Positions 42,100-50,358 of a DNA stretch of 64,000 nt are shown here, one piece after another. Source of the stretch: Natrialba aegyptia DSM 13077 (GTDB lineage: Archaea > Halobacteriota > Halobacteria > Halobacteriales > Natrialbaceae); NCBI RefSeq assembly GCF_000337535.1, contig NZ_AOIP01000003.1:3914-67913 (forward strand), given 5' to 3'. The notes beneath the pieces are model-generated. The model was not told where the DNA came from. It searched no databases and saw nothing but the letters and a program-made list of their open reading frames with translations. Numbering within the stretch: position 1 is the stretch's first letter; every line of letters starts with the position of its first letter. Both the position numbers and the translations under genes were made by a program.

Positions 42100-42357
42100 C
42101 TACGGGGCCTCGTCCTCGTCCGGATTCATCGCGGCACCGAGGCCGCTGTCGTAGGCGTCCCGGTTCTCGACTTCCCGGAGCCGCTGTTCGATGCGGGTTA
42201 CAAGTTCAGTGCGCCGGTCCTCGTCGGTATCGGGGTCGTTGCCGAGGGCCTGCAGGTCCTCGCGAGCCGTCCGGAGGACGGCGATCGCCTCCTCGTCCTC
42301 GAGTTCGGTTGCGCGGTCGAGTTGCCGCGCGATGTCGTCGAGCGTGGTGTCGGTCAT
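42100..42357 (-). CDS. Small acidic haloarchaeal protein (85 aa)
   Basis: An 85-residue helical protein: MTDTTLDDIARQLDRATELE, DEEAIAVLRTAREDLQALGN, then RRTELVTRIEQRLREVENRD and a C-terminal GLGAAMNPDEDEAP. This conserved haloarchaeal small protein has no known role. The Met at 42357 is selected over a longer basic frame. Confidence 0.65.
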   Translation of the reverse strand: MTDTTLDDIARQLDRATELEDEEAIAVLRTAREDLQALGNDPDTDEDRRTELVTRIEQRLREVENRDAYDSGLGAAMNPDEDEAP

Positions 42358-42407
42358 CGTGGTCGGTCGTTTGACGGCCAGGATGTTCATACCCGGCCTC
42401 GGTGGGC

Positions 42408-44030
42408 TCATTCCCGTTCGAGTTCGTCGGCTGCGTTCGACAGCCCCTCGGTCGCCGGCCCCTCCAGCAGGTCCCCGTCCGGGGCGAACCGCGAGCCGTG
42501 GCAGGGGCAATCCCAGCTACATTCGCCGTCGTTCCACTCGACGAGACAGTACATGTGCGTACAGACGGCCGAGGTCGCGTGAAGTTCGCCGTCGGCGTCT
42601 CGCGCGCAGGCGACGGGCGTCCCTTCGCGGCGGATCACCGTTCCCTCGCCGGGATCGAGTTCGAGCGATCCGGACGCGAGCATCGTCCGGAGCCAGTCGG
42701 TCGCGAGTTCGCTCATCGCGTCGACGTTCTCGGTGACGGCCTTCCCGGCCGAGGGCTTCGGCGTGAACCGCAGCGGATCGAACAGCTTCCGCTCCGGCGG
42801 CTTCTGCCCGTCGATGAGGGCGGCGAGCAGCCGGCCGGCGGCGACGCCGTTGGTCATGCCCCAGCCGCGAAATCCGGTCGCGACGAAGACGTTCGGCGTG
42901 CCGGCACCGGCGCGACCGACGAACGGCACCCGATCGACCGGCTTGTAGTCCTGGTTCGACCAGCGGTACGCCACGGATTCGACGGGAAACCGCTCGCGGG
43001 CCCACTCGAGGAGTCGCCGGTAGCGGTCGACGGTCGAGCCGCCCTGGCCGGTCTTGTGGTTCTCTCCGCCGACCAGCAGGAGTTCCTCCTCGTCGCCGCG
43101 ATAGGTCCGCACCGAGCGGTAGTTGTCGCCGGTCCGGTAGTACATCCCGTCCGGCGGGTCCCTGTCGAGTCGAAGCGCGAGCACGTAGGACCGTTTCGGG
43201 TGCATCCGCGCGAAGTACCCCGCGCGGTCGAGGATCGGAAATCCGGTTGCGAGGACAACCTGCTCGGCAGTCACCGACGCCGCTTCGGTCCGGACCCGAC
43301 ACGGCGTCCCCGGTTCGACGGCCGTGACGCGGGTCCGTTCGAAGACCCTGGCTCCGTCATCTTCGCGGAGCACGTCCGCGATCCCGAGCAGATATCGGCG
43401 CGGGTGAAACCACGCCTGCTCGTCGAACCGCACCGCGGCCTGCGCTCGCTCGAACGGCGGCACCGACGTGACGAGCGTCGCCGGGAGCCCCGCATCTTGT
43501 GCGGCGTCGGCCTCGCGTTCGAGTTTGTCCCGACTGTCTCCGTACAGGTACGACGATTGGCGCTCGAACCCGCAGTCGATCCCGAACTCGTCGATCCGTC
43601 GCTCGACCGCGTCGATCGCGTCCTCCTGCACCGTCGCGTACTGCTTTGCCGCCCGCCGGCTGAACTCGCGGCGCAGGTGGTCGTAGATCGCCCCGTGCTG
43701 GCTCGTCAGCTTCGCCGTCGATTTACCCGTGATCCCTGCCGAGACGCGGTCTCGTTCGAGCACGGCGACCGTCTTCCCCCGCTCGCGCAGTTCGAGCGCC
43801 GTCGAAAGGCCGGCGATTCCCGCACCGACGACCGCCACGTCGACCGTTCGGTCGGCCGTGAGCGGACGCTCGCCACCGCCGCGCTCCGAGTCGCGGTCCG
43901 GTTTCGCTTCGGGCGGCTCCGCGAGCCAGAGCGCGGTCGGTTCGCCGGGCAGGTTGGGATCGCAGGAAAATCGGTCGGGATCGGAGTCGGAATCGGGGTT
44001 GGGGTCGGGGTCGTGGTCAGAACCGGTCAT
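42408..44030 (-). CDS. FAD-dependent oxidoreductase with C-terminal Rieske domain
   Basis: A 540-residue protein. It has an acidic N-terminal run (Asp-Pro repeats), then a D-amino-acid-oxidase-like FAD domain (VAVVGAGIAGLSTALELRER, GITGKSTAKLTSQHG, VFVATGFRGWGMTNGVAAGR). Residues about 475-540 are a Rieske [2Fe-2S] domain with CTH near 499 and CPCHGSRFAPDGDLL, ligands C-x-H and C-x-x-H. The family oxidises secondary amines or related substrates, passing electrons through the Rieske cluster. Cytosolic, with no signal peptide. Confidence 0.9.
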   Translation of the reverse strand: MTGSDHDPDPNPDSDSDPDRFSCDPNLPGEPTALWLAEPPEAKPDRDSERGGGERPLTADRTVDVAVVGAGIAGLSTALELRERGKTVAVLERDRVSAGITGKSTAKLTSQHGAIYDHLRREFSRRAAKQYATVQEDAIDAVERRIDEFGIDCGFERQSSYLYGDSRDKLEREADAAQDAGLPATLVTSVPPFERAQAAVRFDEQAWFHPRRYLLGIADVLREDDGARVFERTRVTAVEPGTPCRVRTEAASVTAEQVVLATGFPILDRAGYFARMHPKRSYVLALRLDRDPPDGMYYRTGDNYRSVRTYRGDEEELLLVGGENHKTGQGGSTVDRYRRLLEWARERFPVESVAYRWSNQDYKPVDRVPFVGRAGAGTPNVFVATGFRGWGMTNGVAAGRLLAALIDGQKPPERKLFDPLRFTPKPSAGKAVTENVDAMSELATDWLRTMLASGSLELDPGEGTVIRREGTPVACARDADGELHATSAVCTHMYCLVEWNDGECSWDCPCHGSRFAPDGDLLEGPATEGLSNAADELERE

Positions 44031-44107
44031 AGGACTGGCGCGGGCTACACCGACGACGGCTAAAAAACGGGCGTGCGAACGTGCTGGCTCGCTCGCGCAG
44101 CCGGCGG

Positions 44108-45034
44108 TTACGCCTCGAGTAGCGCCGGCAGGTCGTTCACCGATTCGAGGACGGCCGACGCGTTCTCCGCTTCGTACTTCCGTCGCCCGTCCTCGCCGGT
44201 GAGACCGCCCGTCAGGACGCCGACGCCGTGGTACTCCCGATCGGCGTCCGCCTCGTTCGCGTTCGTCGCCGTTCTGATATCGTCGAGCGTATCGCCGGCG
44301 AAGACCACGCGTTCGGCGTCGAACCGGTCTGCCAGCGTCGTCAGCGCCCGCGGGTGCGGCTTGCCCTCCTTCCAGTCGTCCATCGTAAACCGGTGCTCAA
44401 CGGAAACTTCGTCCGCCAGCCCGACCCGATCGAGCGCGAGTTCAGCTTCGGCTTTCGGTCGCCCGGTCAGCACGCCGACCGCGCCGTCGTACGCGTCGAC
44501 GAGCCGGTCGCGGGTTTCCGCCGACAGCAGTACCGGCTCGTCGTGGATGAATCCGGACTCGTCGACGAGTTCGGCGTCCGGTTCGCCACCCTCGAGTGCG
44601 CGGTAGAGTTCGGTGCCGAGATACAGTTGCTGGAAGACGTCGCGAAGCCGCTCGCGATCCCAGCGGTTCGTCACGCGCTGGGTTGCGCGCGCGCCGAGGC
44701 CGTCGCGGACGACGGTTTCGGCCGCTTCGAGGCCGCCGCCCTCGGCGGCGATGGCGTCGGTGAACTCGTCGATCGACGCGTCGTAGCCCTCGCTCGTCGC
44801 GAGAATATAGAGCGCCGCGGCGTGTGTGAGTTCCCAGTCGTTGTTGAACCCGCCGGCGTCTTTGAACTGCTGGATGTCGTCCTTGCGGATCGTCCGGTCG
44901 TAGACGACCTCGACGGACTCGACGATCGCGCGCCGGTAGGAGTCGGCCACGTCGACGAGCACGCCGTCGATGTCGAGGACGACGGCGTCTGCGGCGAGGG
45001 TGGCCGTGTCGGTCGCGGTTGCGTGCTCGGTCAT
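44108..45034 (-). CDS. HAD-superfamily hydrolase (TIGR01548-like)
   Basis: A 308-residue HAD hydrolase. Motif I is [20 protein letters not shown], motif II is [14 protein letters not shown] and motifs III/IV are KPHPRALTT, then [15 protein letters not shown] helical cap (about 45-160) lies between. The nucleophile is the first Asp of DIDG. A phosphatase or related activity on a small phosphorylated metabolite is expected; TIGR01548-type proteins are found in archaea and plants near histidine synthesis, but substrate is unknown here. The start at 45034 is selected. Confidence 0.85.
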   Translation of the reverse strand: MTEHATATDTATLAADAVVLDIDGVLVDVADSYRRAIVESVEVVYDRTIRKDDIQQFKDAGGFNNDWELTHAAALYILATSEGYDASIDEFTDAIAAEGGGLEAAETVVRDGLGARATQRVTNRWDRERLRDVFQQLYLGTELYRALEGGEPDAELVDESGFIHDEPVLLSAETRDRLVDAYDGAVGVLTGRPKAEAELALDRVGLADEVSVEHRFTMDDWKEGKPHPRALTTLADRFDAERVVFAGDTLDDIRTATNANEADADREYHGVGVLTGGLTGEDGRRKYEAENASAVLESVNDLPALLEA

Positions 45035-45102
45035 ACGCGCTCGAACGGGCCGGCGGGAATAAAGGCGGTCGGATTCGGCCGGCGCGACGGACCTGCCCGC
45101 GC

Positions 45103-45768
45103 TCAAAGCAGCGGCGTGCCAGCGACGGCGAACGCGACGAGCAACAATGCGACCGCGTAGAGTACGTCCGCCCACAGCCACGAGAGCACGTTCGCGACGT
45201 AGATCACGAGGATGACCGGAACTCCGAGCAGGACGAGCGGCGACCGCCGCCACTTGGCTCGTGCGTGCGCCCAGAGCGTGTTCGCATCGCCGGTGCTCGG
45301 AAACGCCTGCATCCCGACTGCGAGCCCGAGCCAGCCGAGGGCGGCCATGCCGATCAGCATCTCCCGGGAGACGGCCGCCGGATCAACCGCGGGGAATCCG
45401 CCGCCCGTCGGCGACACGACACCGGTCCCCGTCGCGAGTTCCGCGAAGGCGAGACAGGCGACAAGCGCCACGACGGTGTTGACGAGAAACGGCGCGACGC
45501 CGATGAGGAACGCGTCGCGGTACCGGTCCGGTTGTTCGTGGCGGACGTAGCCGGCGGGGTCGCCGAGGCGAAAGTAGACGACCTCGTGAACGCGGACGCC
45601 GACGGCCCGGCAGGTTATCGCGTGGGCGAACTCGTGGACGACGACGCCGGGGGCGGTCGCGAGTTCGAGGGCGAACCACAGCAGTGTGCCGAAGCCGGCG
45701 ATGACGGCCGCGAGAACGACGGTCACGAGCAGTATTGCGAGGAGGGACAGGACAGTATCGGGGAGCAC
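45103..45768 (-). CDS. M50-type membrane metalloprotease
   Basis: A 221-residue membrane protein with about six helices. The zinc motif HEFAH lies at about residues 45-49 in [20 protein letters not shown], embedded in the second helix as in site-2 proteases, and [20 protein letters not shown] may hold the second metal region. It presumably cleaves membrane proteins. The second zinc ligand motif is not certain, so loss of activity cannot be excluded. It is upstream of the HAD gene on the same strand, with 68 bp between. Confidence 0.75.
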   Translation of the reverse strand: MLPDTVLSLLAILLVTVVLAAVIAGFGTLLWFALELATAPGVVVHEFAHAITCRAVGVRVHEVVYFRLGDPAGYVRHEQPDRYRDAFLIGVAPFLVNTVVALVACLAFAELATGTGVVSPTGGGFPAVDPAAVSREMLIGMAALGWLGLAVGMQAFPSTGDANTLWAHARAKWRRSPLVLLGVPVILVIYVANVLSWLWADVLYAVALLLVAFAVAGTPLL

Positions 45769-45804
45769 GCGTCGGTTCGAAGCAACGTCCCCGGTGCTGT
45801 TAAT

Positions 45805-46221
45805 TCATGCGTCTCGGCTCGACTCGGGATGCGTGCTCACGTACAGCGTTCCAGCTTGGATCGTCTGTCGCTCGACGGGAATCGCCGGTTGGTCGCCGCC
45901 GAGCGTCGTAAAGAGAAACGCTGCGTCGGCGGCGTGGGCAACGTCCCGGGCCGGCCGGTGCAGTTCGGGCGGCAGGTTCCGGGCGTAGATCGCGTCCGCG
46001 TCGGCGTAGACCGACGGCTCGGGATCGACGATATCGTCTCGGACGAACTGAACTCGTTCGGGAACGTCTCGCTGATAGATATCCGTCGCCGTGACGGCGT
46101 GGCCACGTTCCGCCAGCGTCGCCGCCAGCTCGGTTCGTCGGCCGATCCCCACCTCGACGAGTCGGTCGTATGCTGCGAGGACAGTTGTCATCGCCGGTAG
46201 ATTTCGCCGAGTGTGGCCCAT
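45805..46221 (-). CDS. UPF0146 family protein
   Basis: A 138-residue Rossmann-like protein. VEVGIGRRTELAATLAERGH, AVTATDIYQRDVP, FVRDDIVDPEPSVYADADAI and YARNLPPELHRPARDVAHAA are the conserved blocks of UPF0146, a SAM-methyltransferase-like archaeal family of unknown function. A second Met is possible 11 codons in. It is divergent from the archaemetzincin gene, and their promoters overlap in 46220-46260. Confidence 0.85.
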   Translation of the reverse strand: MGHTRRNLPAMTTVLAAYDRLVEVGIGRRTELAATLAERGHAVTATDIYQRDVPERVQFVRDDIVDPEPSVYADADAIYARNLPPELHRPARDVAHAADAAFLFTTLGGDQPAIPVERQTIQAGTLYVSTHPESSRDA

Positions 46222-46260
46222 GGCGGGACGTTTATGAGCGAAGCGACCATAGCGTTTGTC

Positions 46261-46782
46261 ATGCTCGTCGACATCGTGCCGGTCGGCAACGTCCCCGCAG
46301 CGGTCAAACGGGCAGCGTCCTCGGCGTTACGATCGGTCTACGACTGCGACGTTTCGGTCACCGATTCCCAGCCAGTGCCGGGCGGGGCGTACGACTCCGG
46401 TCGCGACCAGTATTCCGCAGAGGCGTTCATCCAACTCGCAGAACGCGTCGGTCGCGGGGGGAAAAACATCGCCGTCACGCCACACGACCTTTTCTACCGC
46501 CGTCGGAACTACGTCTTCGGACTCGCCTATCTCGACGGCAGCGGCAGCGTCGTTTCGACCTATCGATTGCAAACCTCGAGCGACGGCGGCTTTTCGAACA
46601 AGAGCGCAGGCGAAATTTTCGAGAACCGCGTCCGCAAGGAAATCGTCCACGAAATCGGCCATACATATGGGCTCGAACACTGCGACAACAACCGCTGCGT
46701 GATGAACTTCTCGCCGACCGTCCGCGAAGTCGATATCAAAGAAGAGAACCTCTGTGGCAGTTGCCAACGCTTCGTTCGCTGA
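46261..46782 (+). CDS. amzA: Archaemetzincin metalloprotease
   Basis: A 173-residue protein with the archaemetzincin active site HEIGHTYGLEHC at residues 130-141 (zinc ligands H130, H134, H140; catalytic E131) and the extra structural zinc cysteines C141, C146, C165 and C168 (RCVMNF, LCGSC). It begins MLVDIVPVGNVPAAVK, the usual family N-terminus, supporting the ATG at 46261 over two upstream Mets. A TTTATG box lies 25-31 bp before. It is presumably a cytosolic aminopeptidase-like protease with unknown natural substrates. Confidence 0.93.
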   Translation: MLVDIVPVGNVPAAVKRAASSALRSVYDCDVSVTDSQPVPGGAYDSGRDQYSAEAFIQLAERVGRGGKNIAVTPHDLFYRRRNYVFGLAYLDGSGSVVSTYRLQTSSDGGFSNKSAGEIFENRVRKEIVHEIGHTYGLEHCDNNRCVMNFSPTVREVDIKEENLCGSCQRFVR

Positions 46783-46885
46783 ACCGTTTTCCCCGCTCTC
46801 GCTGACCATTGTGTTGCCCGCTTCGCGAACTCGAGAGCGACAGCCGGCAACGATGGGTCTTCTTACTGTCATTGAAACCGTTTGA

Positions 46886-46893
46886 TTAAATAC
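46886..46893 (+). promoter_or_regulatory. TATA box of ABC transporter operon
   Basis: TTAAATAC lies 28-35 bp before the ATG at 46921, consistent with a leaderless mRNA for the two ABC genes. Confidence 0.45.
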
Positions 46894-46920
46894 TCCGCTT
46901 CACATTACTGCAGCCAACTC

Positions 46921-47865
46921 ATGGCAGCAATCGAAACGAACGGAGTTTCGAAACGGTTCGACGAGACTCACGCCGTTCGAGATATCGATCTTACCGTCGA
47001 GAGCGGCGAGGTGTTCGGCTTTCTCGGCCCGAACGGGGCAGGCAAGTCGACGACGATCAATATGCTTCTCGACTTCGTGCGGCCGACAACCGGCGCTATC
47101 TCCATTCTGGGCGTCGACCCGCAGGAACAGCCCCGCGTCGTTCGCCGGCGTACCGGCGTGCTTCCGGAGGGGTACGCCTTCTACGATCGCCTCTCGGGTC
47201 GCCGTCACGTCGAACTGGCCATCGACATGTACGAGAGCGACGACGACCCGGTCGACATCCTCGCTCGCGTCGGCCTGACCGGAGACGAAGAGACTGCCGT
47301 CGGAACCTACTCGAAGGGCATGCGACAGCGCCTCGCCCTCGGTATCGCGCTCGTCGACGACCCCGATCTGTTAATCCTCGACGAGCCCTCCTCCGGCCTC
47401 GATCCGAACGGCATCAGAACGCTTCGAGAGATCGTCCGCGAGGAAGCCGACCACGGGACGACCGTCTTCCTCTCGAGTCACGTCCTCGACCAGGTCGAAG
47501 CCGTCTGCGACCGCGTCGCCATTATGAACGACGGCACCCTCCTGACCGTCGACACCGTCGACGGCCTCCGAGAAACTCTCGATCCGAACTCGACGCTCAT
47601 CCTTTCCGTCGATACGGTTCCCGAATCGGTTTCCCAGCGCCTCGCCGAACTGGATCGCGTCGACACCGTCGCTGTCGATGCCGCCAGTACCGGTCGCGGT
47701 GGAACAATTTCTATCACCTGTACCGACTCCGGCGTCAAATCCGCCGCTATCGGCCGCGTCGAGGACGCCGGTGCAACGGTGACGGACATCGATGTCGAGG
47801 ATTCCTCCCTGGAAGAACTGTTCGCAGCCTATACCGCCTCCCCGTCCGACGGTGAGCCGCGATGA
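46921..47865 (+). CDS. ABC transporter ATP-binding protein
   Basis: A 314-residue ATPase. Walker A is GPNGAGKSTTINMLLDF, the signature is YSKGMRQRLALGIAL, Walker B is LLILDEPSSGLDPNGIRTLR and the switch His lies in TVFLSSHVLDQVEA. A C-terminal ferredoxin-like extension (about 220-314) is typical of CcmA/DrrA-type exporters. It pairs with the downstream permease (4-bp overlap). Exporters of this class move drugs, peptides or lipids; substrate unknown. It lies 0.9 kb from a Tat-exported cysteine-rich protein gene. Confidence 0.92.
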   Translation: MAAIETNGVSKRFDETHAVRDIDLTVESGEVFGFLGPNGAGKSTTINMLLDFVRPTTGAISILGVDPQEQPRVVRRRTGVLPEGYAFYDRLSGRRHVELAIDMYESDDDPVDILARVGLTGDEETAVGTYSKGMRQRLALGIALVDDPDLLILDEPSSGLDPNGIRTLREIVREEADHGTTVFLSSHVLDQVEAVCDRVAIMNDGTLLTVDTVDGLRETLDPNSTLILSVDTVPESVSQRLAELDRVDTVAVDAASTGRGGTISITCTDSGVKSAAIGRVEDAGATVTDIDVEDSSLEELFAAYTASPSDGEPR

Positions 47866-48719
47866 ACTCGGTCGCTGCGATCGCTCGAACCGACATCGCA
47901 GATGCGATCCACTCCCGGACACTCTGGGGTACGACGGGGCTCATGACTGCCCTCGTCGCCATCTCCTGGCTCAGTCTCAGTACCGAATTAGTCGAGCAGG
48001 TAGACACACCGCTGTTGACCGCTATCGACTCGTTCGGTCTCTGGGTTCCGCTCGTCGCGATCGTCCTCGGTTACGAGGCCGTAATCGGCGAACGCGAATC
48101 CGGTCGCATTCGCTTTCTCCTCGGACTCCCGAGCACGCGTCGGGAACTGATCATCGGCAAGTACCTGAGTCGCGTGAGCGTGCTGGTAACCGCGCTTGTC
48201 GCCTCGCTCGGTGTCCTTGCAGTGCTCGTCTTCGTCCGTGTCGACGAAATCCCGCTCGTTCCGTTGCTCAGCGCCGTGATACTGCTCGTCCTCTACGGAC
48301 TTGCGTGGATCGGGATGGCGGTCGGCGTGTCGAGTATCGTCTCGTCGAAAACGCGCGCGGTCGCAGTCGTCGTCGGTCTCTACGCGCTGTTCGGACCGCT
48401 CTGGGGACAGATCGTCCTTCCCGCCTGCGTCCGGTTTGGTGAACTCGTCACGGGGACGACGCAGTCGATCAACCTGACGGGACGGCTCACGTACGCCGAC
48501 GAGCCAACGTGGTTTCTGTACGTGGCCCGTCTCAGCCCGCTCGAAGCCTTCGACGCTGCCCGCTACTACATTCGAGATCTCCTCGAGATCGCGCTGGTGG
48601 GCGGCCAGACGACCGCCGCTCACGGGCCGAATCTATTCGGACTCGCCGTCCTGCTCTGCTGGGCGATCGCGCCCGTCGCTCTCGGCGTTTGGTTCTTCGA
48701 TCGAGTCGATCTCGAGTAA
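47862..48719 (+). CDS. ABC-2 type permease
   Basis: A 285-residue membrane protein with six helices (about 23-43, 60-80, 105-128, 138-165, 175-198, 255-275). The EAVIGERESGRIRFLLGLPS then TRRELIIGKYLSRV segment after TM2 is the typical ABC-2 coupling region. Its start overlaps the ATPase stop (ATGA). Together they form an exporter. A large loop (about 200-255) separates the last two helices. Confidence 0.88.
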   Translation: MNSVAAIARTDIADAIHSRTLWGTTGLMTALVAISWLSLSTELVEQVDTPLLTAIDSFGLWVPLVAIVLGYEAVIGERESGRIRFLLGLPSTRRELIIGKYLSRVSVLVTALVASLGVLAVLVFVRVDEIPLVPLLSAVILLVLYGLAWIGMAVGVSSIVSSKTRAVAVVVGLYALFGPLWGQIVLPACVRFGELVTGTTQSINLTGRLTYADEPTWFLYVARLSPLEAFDAARYYIRDLLEIALVGGQTTAAHGPNLFGLAVLLCWAIAPVALGVWFFDRVDLE

Positions 48720-48825
48720 CCGTTGTCTCTCCGGTATCGGTTTCGTTCATGCCGCCACTCTGGTCAGCAAGGCACCCAAATTGCCGCTTGGACGACCAGA
48801 GAAAAAGGAAATGGTCAGTGTTCGA

Positions 48826-49473
48826 TCAGCAGCCGCAACTGTCCGTGATGATACACTCGCCGTCGTCGCAGGTGTTACACTTTTTCTTGTACCGCCCGAC
48901 GAAACACCAGTCCTCTTCGCAGGCGCAACCGTCGCAGTTGTCGCCGGAACAACTGTCGGCTGACGCTTCGCTGTCGCTTTCGGAGACGGTCAGATCGGAT
49001 TCGAAACGCCGGTATTCCTCTCCATCGGGTGCTGTGTATAGCACGACAGCACCACCGTCTTTCGGGAAGAGAGCGGCCGACGGGATCGCCTCCTCGCCGA
49101 AGCTAACCTGTAGTCGCCCACGGGTGGTGGACGTCGTAAATGCGATCTGCTTGTTTCCATCGGTGTACGTCCGATGGATCTGTCCGTTTTCGTCGAACTG
49201 CTGATTCGGCAATACGTCCAGCGACGCCTCCTCGAGCAGTCCATCCGCCGCCAACCTGCGTAGTAAGCGCTTTCCGCTCCGGACGTCGGTCGGGACTGAA
49301 ACGTCCCGGGATTCGAGGACGACCCCTTCCGCCTTCAGTTCCGAGAGGCCGAACGAAGTCGCTGACGCGCTCGCGGACGTGGCGGAAACCGCTCCGAGAC
49401 CGGCGACGGTCGCAACCGATGATTTGCGAAGCAATGCTCGTCGACTCGTCTGTGTGATGTCATCTTGGGACAT
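48826..49473 (-). CDS. Tat-exported protein with 10-cysteine C-terminal tail (microhalocin-like layout)
   Basis: A 215-residue protein. The Tat signal has R11-R12 (TQTSRRALLRKSSVATVAG) followed by a hydrophobic Ala/Ser stretch. A middle domain of about 130 residues (GRLQVSFGEEAIPSAALFPK, GGAVVLYTAPDGEEYRRFES) shows no family I recognise. The last 41 residues (175-215) hold ten Cys: C175, C180, C183, C185, C190, C199, C202, C207, C213 and C215. Halocin C8 precursors share this order: Tat signal, long N-terminal part that confers immunity, and a Cys-rich C-terminal peptide. The resemblance is in layout; no sequence homology was confirmed. The Met at 49473 is chosen over a start seven codons upstream because a TATA box lies 24-31 bp before it. 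It is convergent with an ABC exporter. Confidence 0.8.
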   Translation of the reverse strand: MSQDDITQTSRRALLRKSSVATVAGLGAVSATSASASATSFGLSELKAEGVVLESRDVSVPTDVRSGKRLLRRLAADGLLEEASLDVLPNQQFDENGQIHRTYTDGNKQIAFTTSTTRGRLQVSFGEEAIPSAALFPKDGGAVVLYTAPDGEEYRRFESDLTVSESDSEASADSCSGDNCDGCACEEDWCFVGRYKKKCNTCDDGECIITDSCGC

Positions 49474-49897
49474 CAATACGTGATCCATCATCAAAGAATA
49501 AAATATTTTCCCAGATTTTTAGGCTTCAACTATCTCTATGTATATAAAATACCGGCCTATCTGTTTACGATAACAAGAATTAGACCAGTTGATTTATTTA
49601 CTATTATCAGAGCGGACACTTTCGGCATTCCTACTCGGACTCGTCTCGGCGAGTTCGTTTTCGAAGCGTGCTCGCGACGCACTTACCTGATGGCGTCGTT
49701 CGATACCGGCCCCGTCGCGAACAAGACTGAACTCTCGGCGTTCAATCCGTCGAGAAGGATGGGACTGAGACTATCGTTCCGGACGATTGATGGGAACTAT
49801 CATCACGAAGCGCGTTTAGCGCCCCGCTCGCTGCGTTTCACACGCGTTCGTACAAGTCGATCGGTGCGGTGTGCGAGGTGTCGTTCTCGGTCACAAC
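49474..49897. other. Intergenic region, AT-rich near the Cys-rich gene
   Basis: 424 bp between the Tat-Cys gene and the winged-helix gene, both on the minus strand. Positions 49495-49615 are markedly AT-rich, unlike the surrounding DNA, and contain the promoter of the Cys-rich gene (TATA 49497-49504). No gene or RNA was recognised in the remainder. Confidence 0.5.
49497..49504 (-). promoter_or_regulatory. TATA box of the Tat-Cys-rich gene
   Basis: ATTTTATT on the minus strand, 24-31 bp before the ATG at 49473; this decides that start over the earlier Met. Confidence 0.5.
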
Positions 49898-50191
49898 TCA
49901 TCCGACTTCCGCCTCGAACGGCCGATTGGGAGGCATCTGTTCGATCAATTCCGTCTGTTCTTTGTACCCCTTGTAGGCCGTAATGGCTATGACTCCCCGT
50001 TCCGTGAGCGTGTACTTTCCATCCGCTTTCATCACTAACCCGTGCTCACTGAGCCGTCTGTGGATGTTGTACACCGTACTCTTCGACACGTCGAGTTCCT
50101 CCGCTAACTCCCGTTTATATTTCGGTGACTCCCGCAGCGACATGAGGGCATCTGCGTGCTGGCAGACGACCGTCACGATCTCATCGCTCAT
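49898..50191 (-). CDS. Winged-helix transcription regulator (97 aa)
   Basis: A 97-residue protein. Residues about 25-75 form a winged helix: YKRELAEELDVSKSTVYNIH is the HTH with recognition helix, and LSEHGLVMKADGKYTLTERG is the wing. A short N-terminal helix and an acidic C-terminus complete it. It is probably a small dimeric repressor or activator. Its promoter has a near-palindrome TACATTATAGTGTA overlapping the expected start of transcription, which suggests autoregulation. The neighbouring genes are the Cys-rich exported protein and a methyltransferase. Confidence 0.85.
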   Translation of the reverse strand: MSDEIVTVVCQHADALMSLRESPKYKRELAEELDVSKSTVYNIHRRLSEHGLVMKADGKYTLTERGVIAITAYKGYKEQTELIEQMPPNRPFEAEVG

Positions 50192-50198
50192 ACTGGAT

Positions 50199-50223
50199 TA
50201 CATTATAGTGTACGAACATAAAT
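50199..50223 (-). promoter_or_regulatory. TATA box and operator-like near-palindrome of the winged-helix gene
   Basis: ATTTATG (complement of 50217-50223) lies 26-32 bp before the ATG at 50191. TACATTATAGTGTA at 50199-50212, a 14-bp near-palindrome with one mismatched pair, sits between it and the start. Its core ATTATAGTGTA recurs exactly at 58394-58404. Confidence 0.5.
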
Positions 50224-50358
50224 GGTGTGGGGAATAGTTATGGGTATTGCTTATTAGATGATACTCCCCGTCTCTGCGGCATTTCTTCTGCTCGATGGAT
50301 CGACGAAGCCGTCTCTCTCACCCATACATTTTCATTGACCGACTGACATCGGTTTCGT

